Below, piece by piece: positions 49,849 through 57,099 of a stretch of DNA of 64,000 bases. Source of the stretch: Candidatus Pacearchaeota archaeon (lineage in GTDB: Bacteria > Patescibacteriota > Minisyncoccia > Minisyncoccales > Minisyncoccaceae); NCBI GenBank assembly GCA_035404185.1, contig DAONGN010000001.1, positions 372,001 to 436,000 on the forward strand. Direction: 5' to 3'. Within the stretch, counting starts at the first letter, position 1. Each line of letters starts with the position of its first letter. Both the position numbers and the translations under genes were made by a program. Below the pieces are notes generated by a model that was given only the letters and a program-made list of their open reading frames with translations, did not search any database and was not told the origin of the DNA.

Positions 49849-50334
49849 ATGCAATTACACGAATTAAAACAGAATACAACTTTTAAGAAAAAAAAGAGAG
49901 TTGGTCGCGGAGGAAAGAAAGGTACATATTGTGGTGGTGGTGGAAAAGGACAGAAAGGAAGAGCCGGTGCAAAGTTTAAACCAATCATCCGTGGTTGGAT
50001 TAAAAGATATCCTAAACTAAGAGGATATAATTTCAATACTCAAACAGAAGTTTCATCAGTCAACTTAGATGTTTTAGAAGAAATATTTGAATCTAATACT
50101 GTTATTAATCCCGAAGTATTAGTTGCTAAAAGAATTATTAGAAAGGTTGATGGAAAGATTCCTACTATTAAAATTCTAGGAACAGGAGAAATCAAAAAAT
50201 CTTTAACTATCGAGGGCTGTTTGGTTTCAAAAACTACTATAGAAAAAATAGAAAAAGCTGGAGGAAAAGTTGTAGCAAAAACAGTAAAAGAAGTTGCCAA
50301 GAAGGGGGTTTCTAAAGCAAAAACTAAAAAGTAA
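49849..50334 (+). CDS. rplO: 50S ribosomal protein L15
   Basis: L15 is an assembly protein of the 50S core. The 161-residue product begins MQLHELKQNTTFKKKKRVGRGGKKGTYCGGGGKGQKGRAGAKFKPIIRGW and has a second domain with LEEIFESNTVINPEVLVAKRIIR, IKILGTGEIKKSLTIEGCLVSKTTIEKIEKAGG. The C-terminus ends in a Lys-rich tail. Direct abutment with rpsE shows the L30 gap. Confidence 0.96.
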   Translation: MQLHELKQNTTFKKKKRVGRGGKKGTYCGGGGKGQKGRAGAKFKPIIRGWIKRYPKLRGYNFNTQTEVSSVNLDVLEEIFESNTVINPEVLVAKRIIRKVDGKIPTIKILGTGEIKKSLTIEGCLVSKTTIEKIEKAGGKVVAKTVKEVAKKGVSKAKTKK

Positions 50335-50339
50335 AAACT

Positions 50340-51584
50340 ATGTTCAAAAAGATTACAGAAATTTTTAAGGCAAAAGACTTAAGATATAAGATACTTTTTG
50401 TTTTAGGAATTTTTGCTACCTTTAGATTGATGGCTAATATTCCAATCCCTGGAATTGATGTTGCAAAAATTCAGCAATTCTTTGCTGGCAATCAGTTCTT
50501 TGGAATGATGAACTTATTTACCGGAGGAGCATTAGACAAGGTTTCAATTGTTATGCTTGGTCTTGGACCTTACATCACAGCTGTTATCGTTTTCCAGCTT
50601 TTAACGATGATTTTTCCTCAGATTGAAAAATTATATAAAGAAGAAGGAGCAGCAGGGCAACAGAAATTTAATCAGTACTGTAGAATCGCTGGAGTGCCTT
50701 TAGCCATGATTCAAGGTTATGCAATGATATTTTATTTAAAATCTCAAGGAGTAATTGGAGCATTAGATCCAATGACTATTATTGCAGCTATCGCAGCAAT
50801 TACTGCCGGTTCAACTTTAATGATGTGGTTAGGAGAATTAATTTCTGAAAAGGGAATTGGGAATGGAGTATCATTATTAATTTTTGCTGGTATCGTTGCT
50901 GATATTCCTAATAATATTCAAAAGGCTTTGTTAACTTTTGACCAAGGACAGATATTCTCATATGGTTTATTTTTAATTTTATCAATTGTAATTATTGCTG
51001 GAGTGGTTTTAATTAATGAAGGAAGAAGGAATATACCCGTATCTTATGCTAAGAGAGTTAGAGGAAACAAAATGTATGGCGGTGCTTCAACTTATTTACC
51101 TTTAAATATTAACCCAGCTGGAGTTATACCTGTCATCTTCGCCATTTCTATTCTAATGATTCCATCAATGCTTGCTTCATTCTTTAATTGGAGTTTTGTT
51201 AAAGACGCTTTAGGTAATGAGTGGGTTTATGGAATATTATATTTCTTATTAGTATTTGTTTTTACATTCTTCTATACCGCAGTTACATTTGATCCTAAGA
51301 GTGTTTCAACTAATTTACAAAAAATGGGAGGTTTTATTCCAGGAATTAGACCAGGTGAAAATACGGCTCAATTTTTACAATCAATTTTATCAAAAGTTTT
51401 AGTTGTTGGTGCAACTAGTTTGGGATTAATTGCTGTTATGCCTTCAATAGTCCAAGGCGTTACTGGAATCCAACAATTTAAATTTTTAATTGGGGGAACT
51501 GCTCTAATTATTATCGTTTCGGTAGCCCTAGATACAATGAAACAAATCAATTCTCAATTAGAAATGAGAGAATATGATTCATAA
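50340..51584 (+). CDS. secY: Protein translocase subunit SecY
   Basis: SecY forms the protein-conducting channel in the plasma membrane; SecA (4.6 kb) is its motor. The 414-residue product has ten membrane helices. Motifs are FRLMANIPIPGIDVAKI near the start (plug region), ITAVIVFQLLTMIFPQ, WLGELISEKGIGNGVSLLIFAGIV, the cytoplasmic loop RRNIPVSYAKRVRG and NPAGVIPVIFAISILM. It is the last gene of the cluster before a terminator, which leaves adk and map to a separate promoter. Confidence 0.97.
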   Translation: MFKKITEIFKAKDLRYKILFVLGIFATFRLMANIPIPGIDVAKIQQFFAGNQFFGMMNLFTGGALDKVSIVMLGLGPYITAVIVFQLLTMIFPQIEKLYKEEGAAGQQKFNQYCRIAGVPLAMIQGYAMIFYLKSQGVIGALDPMTIIAAIAAITAGSTLMMWLGELISEKGIGNGVSLLIFAGIVADIPNNIQKALLTFDQGQIFSYGLFLILSIVIIAGVVLINEGRRNIPVSYAKRVRGNKMYGGASTYLPLNINPAGVIPVIFAISILMIPSMLASFFNWSFVKDALGNEWVYGILYFLLVFVFTFFYTAVTFDPKSVSTNLQKMGGFIPGIRPGENTAQFLQSILSKVLVVGATSLGLIAVMPSIVQGVTGIQQFKFLIGGTALIIIVSVALDTMKQINSQLEMREYDS

Positions 51585-51595
51585 TTAATTTAAGG

Positions 51596-51634
51596 AATAG
51601 AAGATTGGGGACAAACCAGTCTTCTATTTTTTTG
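51596..51634 (+). terminator. Terminator after secY
   Basis: AATAGAAGA pairs with TCTTCTATT, then TGG with CCA after one mismatch, closing a loop of about seven bases, followed by TTTTT. It ends the ribosomal/secY transcript. Confidence 0.88.
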
Positions 51635-51644
51635 TTTTGTATTT

Positions 51645-51650
51645 TATAAT
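51645..51650 (+). promoter_or_regulatory. -10 box of adk-map
   Basis: TATAAT predicts a start near 51657 and a leader of 19 nt to the ATG at 51676. A possible TTG start at 51637 lies before this start and is rejected. Confidence 0.55.
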
Positions 51651-51675
51651 AAGACATAAGCATAAAAGAAAATAT

Positions 51676-52356
51676 ATGGAAAAGTCTCCTTTGATCTTAA
51701 TACTATTGGGTAAGTCTGGTTCAGGAAAAGGAACTCAAGTCAATCTTTTGAAAGATAAGCTTGGGTTAGATTTTTTAGGTACGGGAGCATTACTGAGAGA
51801 AAGAAAAAAGGTGGGAGATTTTTCTGCTAAAAAGATCGCTGATGTTATTGATAATGGAGGAATTGTTCCTGCCCCAGTAGTTTTTAAATTATGGATGGAA
51901 AAGTTTGAAGAATTTAAAAATAGAAAAGAAGAATTTAAGGGAGTTATTCTTGATGGTTCTCCAAGGAAATTATTAGAGGCGAAATTATTAGACGACGCTT
52001 TGGGATGGTTTAATTGGGAAAAGCGGGTTAAGATTATGCTTATCGATATTTCTGATGAAGAAGCCATTAATAGAATCGCCAAAAGAAAGATTTGTCCTAA
52101 ATGTGGAAACATCGTTATTGTTTCTGGTTCTAACGATTTAGATATTTGTTCAAATTGTGGAGAAAAATTGATTACTAGAGCAGAAGATACGATTGAAGGA
52201 ACTAAAAAGAGATTAGAGTGGTTTAGAGATGAAGTTGAAGAAACAGTTAATCACTACGAATCAATGGGAAAATTGATAAAAATTAATGGAGAACAGTCAG
52301 TTGAAAATGTCTTCAATGATATCATGAAAGAAATTGAAAAAGATGATAACAATTAA
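51676..52356 (+). CDS. adk: Adenylate kinase with zinc lid
   Basis: A 226-residue nucleoside monophosphate kinase, in the usual secY-adk-map place. The P-loop LLGKSGSGKGTQVNLL is at residues 9-24, FLGTGALLRERKK follows, the AMP motif VILDGSPRK is near 95, and the lid has CPKCGN and CSNCGEK as a zinc site. The Pro-Arg pair is intact, but DGSPR replaces the usual DGFPR. The map gene overlaps its end by 14 bp. Confidence 0.92.
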   Translation: MEKSPLILILLGKSGSGKGTQVNLLKDKLGLDFLGTGALLRERKKVGDFSAKKIADVIDNGGIVPAPVVFKLWMEKFEEFKNRKEEFKGVILDGSPRKLLEAKLLDDALGWFNWEKRVKIMLIDISDEEAINRIAKRKICPKCGNIVIVSGSNDLDICSNCGEKLITRAEDTIEGTKKRLEWFRDEVEETVNHYESMGKLIKINGEQSVENVFNDIMKEIEKDDNN

Positions 52357-53134
52357 AACAAAAGAAGAAATAGAGGTGATGGCTAAAGGTGGGAAAATAC
52401 TGAAATCAATTGTTGATGAATTGGGTTCTCATGTTGCGATTGGTGTTTCAGGAATAGAGATGGAAAAAATGGCTGAAAAGATGATTAAAGAAAATGGAGG
52501 AGAATTTAGTTTTAAAGGACAGGACGGATTTCCGTCTTGTCTCTGTTTTTCTATTAACGAAGAAATAGTCCATGGAATTCCCGATAATAGGGTTTTAAAA
52601 AATGGAGACATTGTTTCTTTAGATTTGGGAATATTTTTTCCTTTGAATAAATTTGTTTCAGAGATTGATGAAAATAAATATCCTAACTTAAAAAAAGGAT
52701 TTCATACGGATATGGCTAGAACCTACCTAGTTGGGGAGGTTAATCCTGAAATCCAAAGGCTCGTTAAAGCCACCAAAAAGGCTTTAAAGAGGGGTATTTC
52801 CAAGGTTAGGCCCGGAAACACGTTTGGTGAATTAGGCGAGGCGATATGCAGGTTTTCCGAACAACAGGGATTTAGTGCTATTAGGAACTTATGTGGCCAT
52901 GGAATCGGAGCTGAATTGCACGAAGATCCAGATGTTTTAAATTATGGTAAGAAAAGCTGGGGAGAAGTGATGAAAGAGGGGATGGTTTTTTGTATTGAAC
53001 CAATGCTTTCCATGGGAGATTATGAAATAAAAAAGAGGGGAATGGCATATATTACAGAAGACAAGTCTTTGTCTGCTCATTTTGAAGATATGGTAGTAGT
53101 TACTAAGGACGGAGTTAAGGTATTGACAGAATAA
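52343..53134 (+). CDS. map: Methionine aminopeptidase type I with an insertion
   Basis: Removes the initiator Met from nascent proteins. The 264-residue enzyme has the five metal ligands: Asp in VSLDLGIFF, Asp in FHTDMARTY, His in GHGIG, Glu in FCIEPML and Glu in AHFEDM. Between the first two ligands there is an insertion of about 20 residues (LNKFVSEIDENKYPNLKKG) compared with E. coli. ATG at 52343 is chosen over TTG 52334. In most bacteria infA, rpmJ and the alpha operon follow; here they do not. Confidence 0.94.
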   Translation: MITIKTKEEIEVMAKGGKILKSIVDELGSHVAIGVSGIEMEKMAEKMIKENGGEFSFKGQDGFPSCLCFSINEEIVHGIPDNRVLKNGDIVSLDLGIFFPLNKFVSEIDENKYPNLKKGFHTDMARTYLVGEVNPEIQRLVKATKKALKRGISKVRPGNTFGELGEAICRFSEQQGFSAIRNLCGHGIGAELHEDPDVLNYGKKSWGEVMKEGMVFCIEPMLSMGDYEIKKRGMAYITEDKSLSAHFEDMVVVTKDGVKVLTE

Positions 53135-53151
53135 TATATTATATTTATAAT
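53123..53151 (+). promoter_or_regulatory. Consensus promoter of the 53.2-kb mini-unit
   Basis: TTGACA (53123-53128) and TATAAT (53146-53151) are exactly 17 bp apart, a perfect sigma-70 consensus. The -35 lies inside the map gene. The predicted start is near 53158. Confidence 0.8.
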
Positions 53152-53174
53152 ATAGAAAGGTAAAATATTGAGGA

Positions 53175-53263
53175 ACGAATAAAGTATAGAAGTTTTTATA
53201 TATTTTATCCGTTCCTTTAAAAGCTAGCTTGGAGCGGTCGGTACTACAGCGAGACTGTAAGTA
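53175..53263 (+). promoter_or_regulatory. Structured leader of the 38-residue ORF
   Basis: The predicted 123-nt leader has an outer stem AGGAACG/CGTTCCT around a 32-nt AT-rich loop and a second hairpin TACTACAG-CGAGA-CTGTAAGTA at 53242-53263 (one bulge), which ends three bases before the Shine-Dalgarno. A leader this long with a hairpin next to the ribosome site suggests translational control; no known riboswitch core is recognised. Confidence 0.45.
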
Positions 53264-53280
53264 TAAAGGAGGAACTATTA

Positions 53281-53397
53281 ATGGACCAAGAAGAGCAGCA
53301 TATAATAGCAAGGAATAGAGTGCTTGATGTTTTTGGGGTCGATATCGACCAGGAAGATTTCGAAGGGCCATATCCCGTTCGACCAAAAAGTCGTTAA
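53281..53397 (+). CDS. 38-residue small protein with perfect Shine-Dalgarno
   Basis: The ORF begins MDQEEQHIIARNRVLDVFGV and ends GPYPVRPKSR. AAAGGAGG at 53266-53273 is 8 bases upstream of the ATG, the strongest ribosome site in the window. It has a helical acidic first half and a Pro/Arg tail, and no membrane segment. A promoter, leader, ORF and terminator fit within 320 bp, so it is an independent gene. The codons are less AT-biased than in galT. Function unknown. Confidence 0.65.
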   Translation: MDQEEQHIIARNRVLDVFGVDIDQEDFEGPYPVRPKSR

Positions 53398-53409
53398 CTC
53401 TAAACCGCA

Positions 53410-53440
53410 AAAAGATCTAATTAATTTTAGTCTTTTTTTG
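53410..53440 (+). terminator. Terminator of the mini-unit
   Basis: AAAAAGA-CTAA pairs with TTAG-TCTTTTT with a one-base bulge around TTAATT, followed by more T. Confidence 0.7.
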
Positions 53441-53457
53441 TAAAAATTAACTTAAAA

Positions 53458-53466
53458 TGATAGAAT
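53458..53466 (+). promoter_or_regulatory. Extended -10 of galT (leaderless)
   Basis: TGATAGAAT predicts transcription from 53473, the A of the ATG, so galT would be leaderless. Confidence 0.5.
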
Positions 53467-53472
53467 ATCTGT

Positions 53473-54456
53473 ATGAATAATAAAGAAACAGAACTAAGAT
53501 ACGATTTATTAAACGATGACTGGGTCATTGTTTCTCCGATTCGTGCTGATAGATATAAAAAGAAGGCAATTATAGGTTGTCCGTTTTGCAACATTAAAAC
53601 ACAAGAAAAGCCTGTTTTAGTTTATTCAAATGGCATAAGGAGTGATAATAAAGATATTAAAGATTGGACAACTATTGTTATTCCTAATAAATATCCTGTT
53701 TTTGTTCCTTTTCAAAAAAATAAAAAAGAAAAAGAAAACGATATTTATTCTAAAATTAAATCTGCTGGATTCCATGAATTAGTTATAACAAAAGACCATG
53801 AAAAAAGTTTAGCTCTTTTACCATTAGACAAAATTAAAGAAGTTTTTACTTGCTATCAAGAAAGAATTGTTGAATTTAGAAATTATAATTTTGTTAAGAA
53901 TGTTGTTATTTTCCATAATCATGGCAAAGAAGCTGGGTCAAGCCAGTCTCATCCTCATTCACAGATTTTAACTGTTCCTTTGATTGATAAAGAATTCAGG
54001 ATTACACTAGATAATCACAGTAAATATTTTAAAGAAAACAAGGAGTGTCTTAGGTGCAAAGTGAATAAAGAGGAAAAGAAGTTTAAAAAAAGAATTGTTT
54101 TTGAAAATAAAGATTTTATTGCTTATATTCCTTTTGCTCCTAAATTTACGTTCCAGACAATAATTACCCCCCAAAAACATTCTTCAAGGTTTGAGGAAAT
54201 TACTGAAAAAGAAAAAGAAAGTTTAGCTGAAATATTAAAGAAGATATTATCAAGGATGTATAAAGGATTAAAGAATCCTCCCTACAATTTTTATTTACAT
54301 ACCGCTCCATTAGATAAAGAATATCCATGCTTTCATTGGTATATTTCTGTCTTTCCGAGAAGATATCCGTTAGCTGGATTTGAAATGGGAGCTCAGATGG
54401 AAGTACTCTCTAGTAGTCCCGAGGATCAAGCTTTATTCTTAAGAAAACAAAAATAA
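53473..54456 (+). CDS. galT: Galactose-1-phosphate uridylyltransferase-like protein
   Basis: A 327-residue HIT-superfamily nucleotidyltransferase of the GalT branch. It has the start LRYDLLNDDWVIVSPIRADR, a zinc Cys pair (CPFCNIK) and the active-site HNHGKEAGSSQSHPHSQIL where HPH holds the nucleophile His. A second pair (CLRCKV) and PKFTFQTIITPQKHSSRFEE follow. It could also be a related UDP-sugar phosphorylase. The neighbour is tpiA, 9 bp after it; no other Leloir gene is present. Confidence 0.88.
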   Translation: MNNKETELRYDLLNDDWVIVSPIRADRYKKKAIIGCPFCNIKTQEKPVLVYSNGIRSDNKDIKDWTTIVIPNKYPVFVPFQKNKKEKENDIYSKIKSAGFHELVITKDHEKSLALLPLDKIKEVFTCYQERIVEFRNYNFVKNVVIFHNHGKEAGSSQSHPHSQILTVPLIDKEFRITLDNHSKYFKENKECLRCKVNKEEKKFKKRIVFENKDFIAYIPFAPKFTFQTIITPQKHSSRFEEITEKEKESLAEILKKILSRMYKGLKNPPYNFYLHTAPLDKEYPCFHWYISVFPRRYPLAGFEMGAQMEVLSSSPEDQALFLRKQK

Positions 54457-54465
54457 ATAAAACAT

Positions 54466-55188
54466 ATGAAACCACTAATTGTTGCTAATTGGAAATGTAA
54501 TCCTAAAAGCTTATCAGAAGCAAAGGAGTTATTAGAAAAAGTAATTAATGGAATTAATGAAGAAGACGTTATTATCTGTCCTCCGTTTGTTTTTATTAAT
54601 TCTTTAATCAGCGATAAGATTCCTTTTGGCGCACAAAACTGTTTTGATAAAGAAGGAGCTTTTACGGGAGAAAATTCTGTTTCAATGCTTGAAGGTATTG
54701 GAGTTAAGTATGTTATTTTGGGCCATTCTGAAAGAAGGAATATTTTTAAAGAAAATAATGAAGAGATTAATTCTAAATTAATTAAGGTTTTAGAGTCTAA
54801 AATAGTCCCAATTCTTTGCATAGGAGAAAAGAGGGAAGAGAGGGAAGAGGGCAAAACATTTGAAATATTATCAGAACAATTAGATGCTTGTCTAAATAAT
54901 ATTTCAAGTCCGGAGAAAATTATTTTAGCTTACGAACCAGTTTGGGCGATTGGAACAGGGAAGTTTGCGGAAATAAAAGACATTAAAGAGGTGAGAGCCT
55001 TTATTCGAGAATTTTTAACAAAGAAATTCAATCAAGAGATTGCAAAAAACATTAGAATTCTTTACGGAGGAAGCGTTGATTCAAGCAACGTTAATTCATA
55101 TATTACAGAAGCTCAGATGGACGGAGTCTTAGTCGGAGGAGCCTCTCTTAAAGCTGATGAATTTTTGAAGTTAATAAAATCCGCCTAA
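54466..55188 (+). CDS. tpiA: Triosephosphate isomerase
   Basis: Interconverts DHAP and GAP in glycolysis. The 240-residue TIM barrel has the substrate Asn/Lys in VANWKCNPKS, the catalytic His in ILGHSERR, the catalytic Glu in AYEPVWAIGTGKFA with loop 6, and the phosphate-binding YGGSVDSSN and GVLVGGASLKAD. Slightly short but complete. It provides DHAP for GpsA. It follows galT by 9 bp and ends with two hairpins. Confidence 0.97.
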   Translation: MKPLIVANWKCNPKSLSEAKELLEKVINGINEEDVIICPPFVFINSLISDKIPFGAQNCFDKEGAFTGENSVSMLEGIGVKYVILGHSERRNIFKENNEEINSKLIKVLESKIVPILCIGEKREEREEGKTFEILSEQLDACLNNISSPEKIILAYEPVWAIGTGKFAEIKDIKEVRAFIREFLTKKFNQEIAKNIRILYGGSVDSSNVNSYITEAQMDGVLVGGASLKADEFLKLIKSA

Positions 55189-55210
55189 AGCGGAGCAATT
55201 TGTGAGATGC

Positions 55211-55227
55211 GGAAGATAATGTCTTCC
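55211..55227 (+). repeat. Hairpin downstream of tpiA
   Basis: GGAAGA and TCTTCC form a perfect stem around TAATG. No T run follows, so it may be an mRNA 3'-end stabiliser. Confidence 0.5.
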
Positions 55228-55246
55228 ATAAAATGAAGAATGATTT

Positions 55247-55275
55247 GGCCGATTTATATCGGTCTCGTTTTTTCG
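55247..55275 (+). terminator. Terminator after tpiA
   Basis: GGCCGAT pairs with ATCGGTC (one G-T) around TTAT and is followed by TCG and T-rich tracts. This ends the galT-tpiA unit. Confidence 0.88.
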
Positions 55276-55371
55276 TTTTTACGAATTGTAACAAATAACT
55301 CGAATAAAGAAATAAAAATCACCTCCTTGGTGTGCTAAATTAAGTATACTCTTTTTTTAATTTTTGGCAAG

Positions 55372-55683
55372 ATGTTCATGGGGAAGCAGATGTATAAATC
55401 ATGCTTCCCATTCGGTACCGCACAGAGTGCTTTCAAAGTCGTCCTTCATCGGACGACGATCGCTGAGACTGGGACACCATATCCGGGGGATGGAGACATT
55501 CTTATTCCTCCTATTTTTGCAGTGCACATATTTCAAGAGATAAACTCCGATTCTGACCGTCTTATATTCCGACAGGTCACATCTCCAGTAGAGCAATTAG
55601 GGTGGATAGTCAGTTGCTCAACAAATGAATGCAATACAACACATGTTTTGTTATCCCTCCCAAGTACAATGTACTGTTTTTAA
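55372..55683 (+). CDS. Possible 103-residue protein, unknown
   Basis: The ORF begins MFMGKQMYKSCFPFGTAQSAF and ends SLPSTMYCF, with several Cys (SCSTNEC). No Shine-Dalgarno is seen, but a TATACT box at 55345 could drive it and a small hairpin with T run (AGTAC-AAT-GTACT, 55663-55683) lies over its stop. Codons are GC-rich like the other unknown genes here. A 65-residue ORF on the opposite strand is an alternative, so the coding strand is uncertain. Confidence 0.4.
   Translation: MFMGKQMYKSCFPFGTAQSAFKVVLHRTTIAETGTPYPGDGDILIPPIFAVHIFQEINSDSDRLIFRQVTSPVEQLGWIVSCSTNECNTTHVLLSLPSTMYCF
55663..55683 (+). terminator. Small hairpin at the end of the 103-residue ORF
   Basis: AGTAC pairs with GTACT around AAT, followed by G and five T. 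Short, but placed exactly at the stop codon. Confidence 0.45.
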
Positions 55684-55760
55684 TATATCAATAATTTTAG
55701 AAAATGCAATAATATTGTGCGACATATATATGTAACATATTTAAAGGGGAGTAGGTGATA

Positions 55761-56720
55761 TTAGTTTTTCATATTTTTGCCACTGTGAAATTGTCGATGA
55801 ACATCTCTTAATCTTTTATTTGTGACATGGGTGTATATCTGAGTAGTGGCAATATTTTTGTGTCCTAAGAATTCTTGAATAGTTCTTAAATCAACTCCTT
55901 GACTAAGTAAATCTGTAGCATAACTATGTCTTAAAGTGTGCGGCGTAGTAAAGAAAGGAATGTTGCCAAGCGTAGCATATTTCTTAACGATTCTTTCTAT
56001 AGAACGAGGCGTTAAACGGCTCTCTGAGGAGGTTTTAGCCCTATAATGAATAAAGAGAGCTTTGTCATCATCATCGCGTGTTTTAAGGTATTTTTTGACC
56101 CAATTTAGGGCTCGTTCCGAGAAGTAAACAGTACGTGGATGCTTACCTTTGCCGATAATGCCAAGTTCAAGATCTTTCTTATCACTTAGTGCTTTAAATT
56201 GCTCTTTATTGAGGGCCACTAATTCAGCAATTCTTAATCCGGTTGAAAAGAATGATTCTAAGATAGCTCGATCGCGCAAACCATCATTAGTTTCAGTATT
56301 GGGAGCAAGTAATAATTTTTCTATCTGATCAAGAGTCAAAAACTTTACTGTTTTTTCTTTTTTGGCATCCTTGGGTAACTGTATCTTATCAGCTGGCAAA
56401 GAGATGATATCTTTATCAGTGAAGAAGCTCAAAAGCGATCGTAGAGCGATTAGGTAATAGTTCTGAGTCAGCTTAGACAGTGGCTTGTCATGATTCGGGT
56501 CCTTAAACCTAGCTAAGAATAGTCTGTAGTTCCAAACCTCTTCAGGAGTTAAATCATGAGGCAACATATTTTCTTTTTTTGTAGCCCTCAACCAGTCAGT
56601 AAATTTTTTTAAATAGCGGCTGTAATTTTTCTGAGTATTATCAGATAGACCTTTTTCTATTTCACAATAGTCTAAAAAGTCAGGAATATGTTTTATGATT
56701 GGTTTATTAGATTTTTGCAT
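55761..56720 (-). CDS. xerC: Tyrosine recombinase XerC/XerD family
   Basis: A 319-residue site-specific recombinase. The N-terminal SAM-like core-binding domain (residues 5-110) has LSDNTQKNYSRYLKKFTDWL. Catalytic residues are Arg in STGLRIAELV, Lys in GKGKHPRTVYF, His/Arg in HTLRHSYATDLL, His in LGHKNIATTQIYTH and the nucleophile Tyr in that last motif. It is the only Xer in the window and could be the chromosome dimer-resolving enzyme, or an integrase of an element. Its 5' flank is rich in inverted repeats. Confidence 0.93.
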   Translation of the reverse strand: MQKSNKPIIKHIPDFLDYCEIEKGLSDNTQKNYSRYLKKFTDWLRATKKENMLPHDLTPEEVWNYRLFLARFKDPNHDKPLSKLTQNYYLIALRSLLSFFTDKDIISLPADKIQLPKDAKKEKTVKFLTLDQIEKLLLAPNTETNDGLRDRAILESFFSTGLRIAELVALNKEQFKALSDKKDLELGIIGKGKHPRTVYFSERALNWVKKYLKTRDDDDKALFIHYRAKTSSESRLTPRSIERIVKKYATLGNIPFFTTPHTLRHSYATDLLSQGVDLRTIQEFLGHKNIATTQIYTHVTNKRLRDVHRQFHSGKNMKN

Positions 56721-57062
56721 GTATTAATAGTCATTGTTATTGTAGAAACGTAAATTAGAGGCTAATTGTAAAACATTGATTCGTTGTTAAACAATTTAAT
56801 TTTATTTTTATGAAATTATTTATAAAAATATTTTCAGGGAATAATTAAAATAATTATAGATGATATGTTTATCAAATGATTTCTATAAACGCATTTTAAA
56901 AGCTCGTGATTTTAGGGCTAAAACGTGTAAAACAACGATAGATATGTAACACGGGCTTTTAAACCCCCTGAAATGTCGCTTAACCTACATTGTCCGACGT
57001 TTATGATTTAATAATATATTAGGCTTTGCGGACTGTCAAGTCCTATTCCCTCGCATGTTTTT
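56721..57062. other. Non-coding region rich in inverted repeats, 5' of the recombinase gene
   Basis: This 340-bp stretch has no convincing gene. It holds several inverted repeats: ATAATTA/TAATTAT (56841-56857), GTTTAT/ATAAAC (56868-56890), a 14-bp arm pair at 56895-56908 and 56950-56963, TTTTAG/CTAAAA inside that pair, and GGACT/AGTCC at 57030-57043. It could be a recombination site, a structured RNA or an origin-like region. No DnaA box (TTATCCACA) is seen. Confidence 0.5.
56895..56963. repeat. 14-bp inverted repeat with inner palindrome
   Basis: TTTAAAAGCTCGTG (56895-56908) and CACGGGCTTTTAAA (56950-56963) are complementary with one T/G difference, which would be a G-U pair in RNA. The loop contains TTTTAGGGCTAAAA (56910-56923), itself an inverted repeat. 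Confidence 0.65.
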
Positions 57063-57097
57063 GTAAAAAAATAAGTTCTTAGTATTATAAGAACTTT
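57063..57097 (-). terminator. Terminator of the minus-strand dicistron
   Basis: On the minus strand AAGTTCTTA pairs perfectly with TAAGAACTT (57073-57096) and is followed by ATTTTTTT. It starts three bases past the stop of the 63-residue gene. Confidence 0.85.
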
Positions 57098-57099
57098 GT

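Noticed and set aside
55277..55330. Fragment of a 16S rRNA gene 3' end
   Set aside because: Only GTAACAA and ATCACCTCCTT match; the bases between them are AT-rich and do not form the conserved helix, so a real rRNA fragment is unlikely.
55399..55596. 65-residue minus-strand ORF opposite the 103-residue ORF
   Set aside because: No ribosome site or terminator on that strand, whereas the plus-strand ORF ends at a small hairpin with a T run. Kept only as an alternative.
56721..57062. Replication origin
   Set aside because: AT-rich with repeats, but no DnaA boxes and no dnaA/dnaN nearby.
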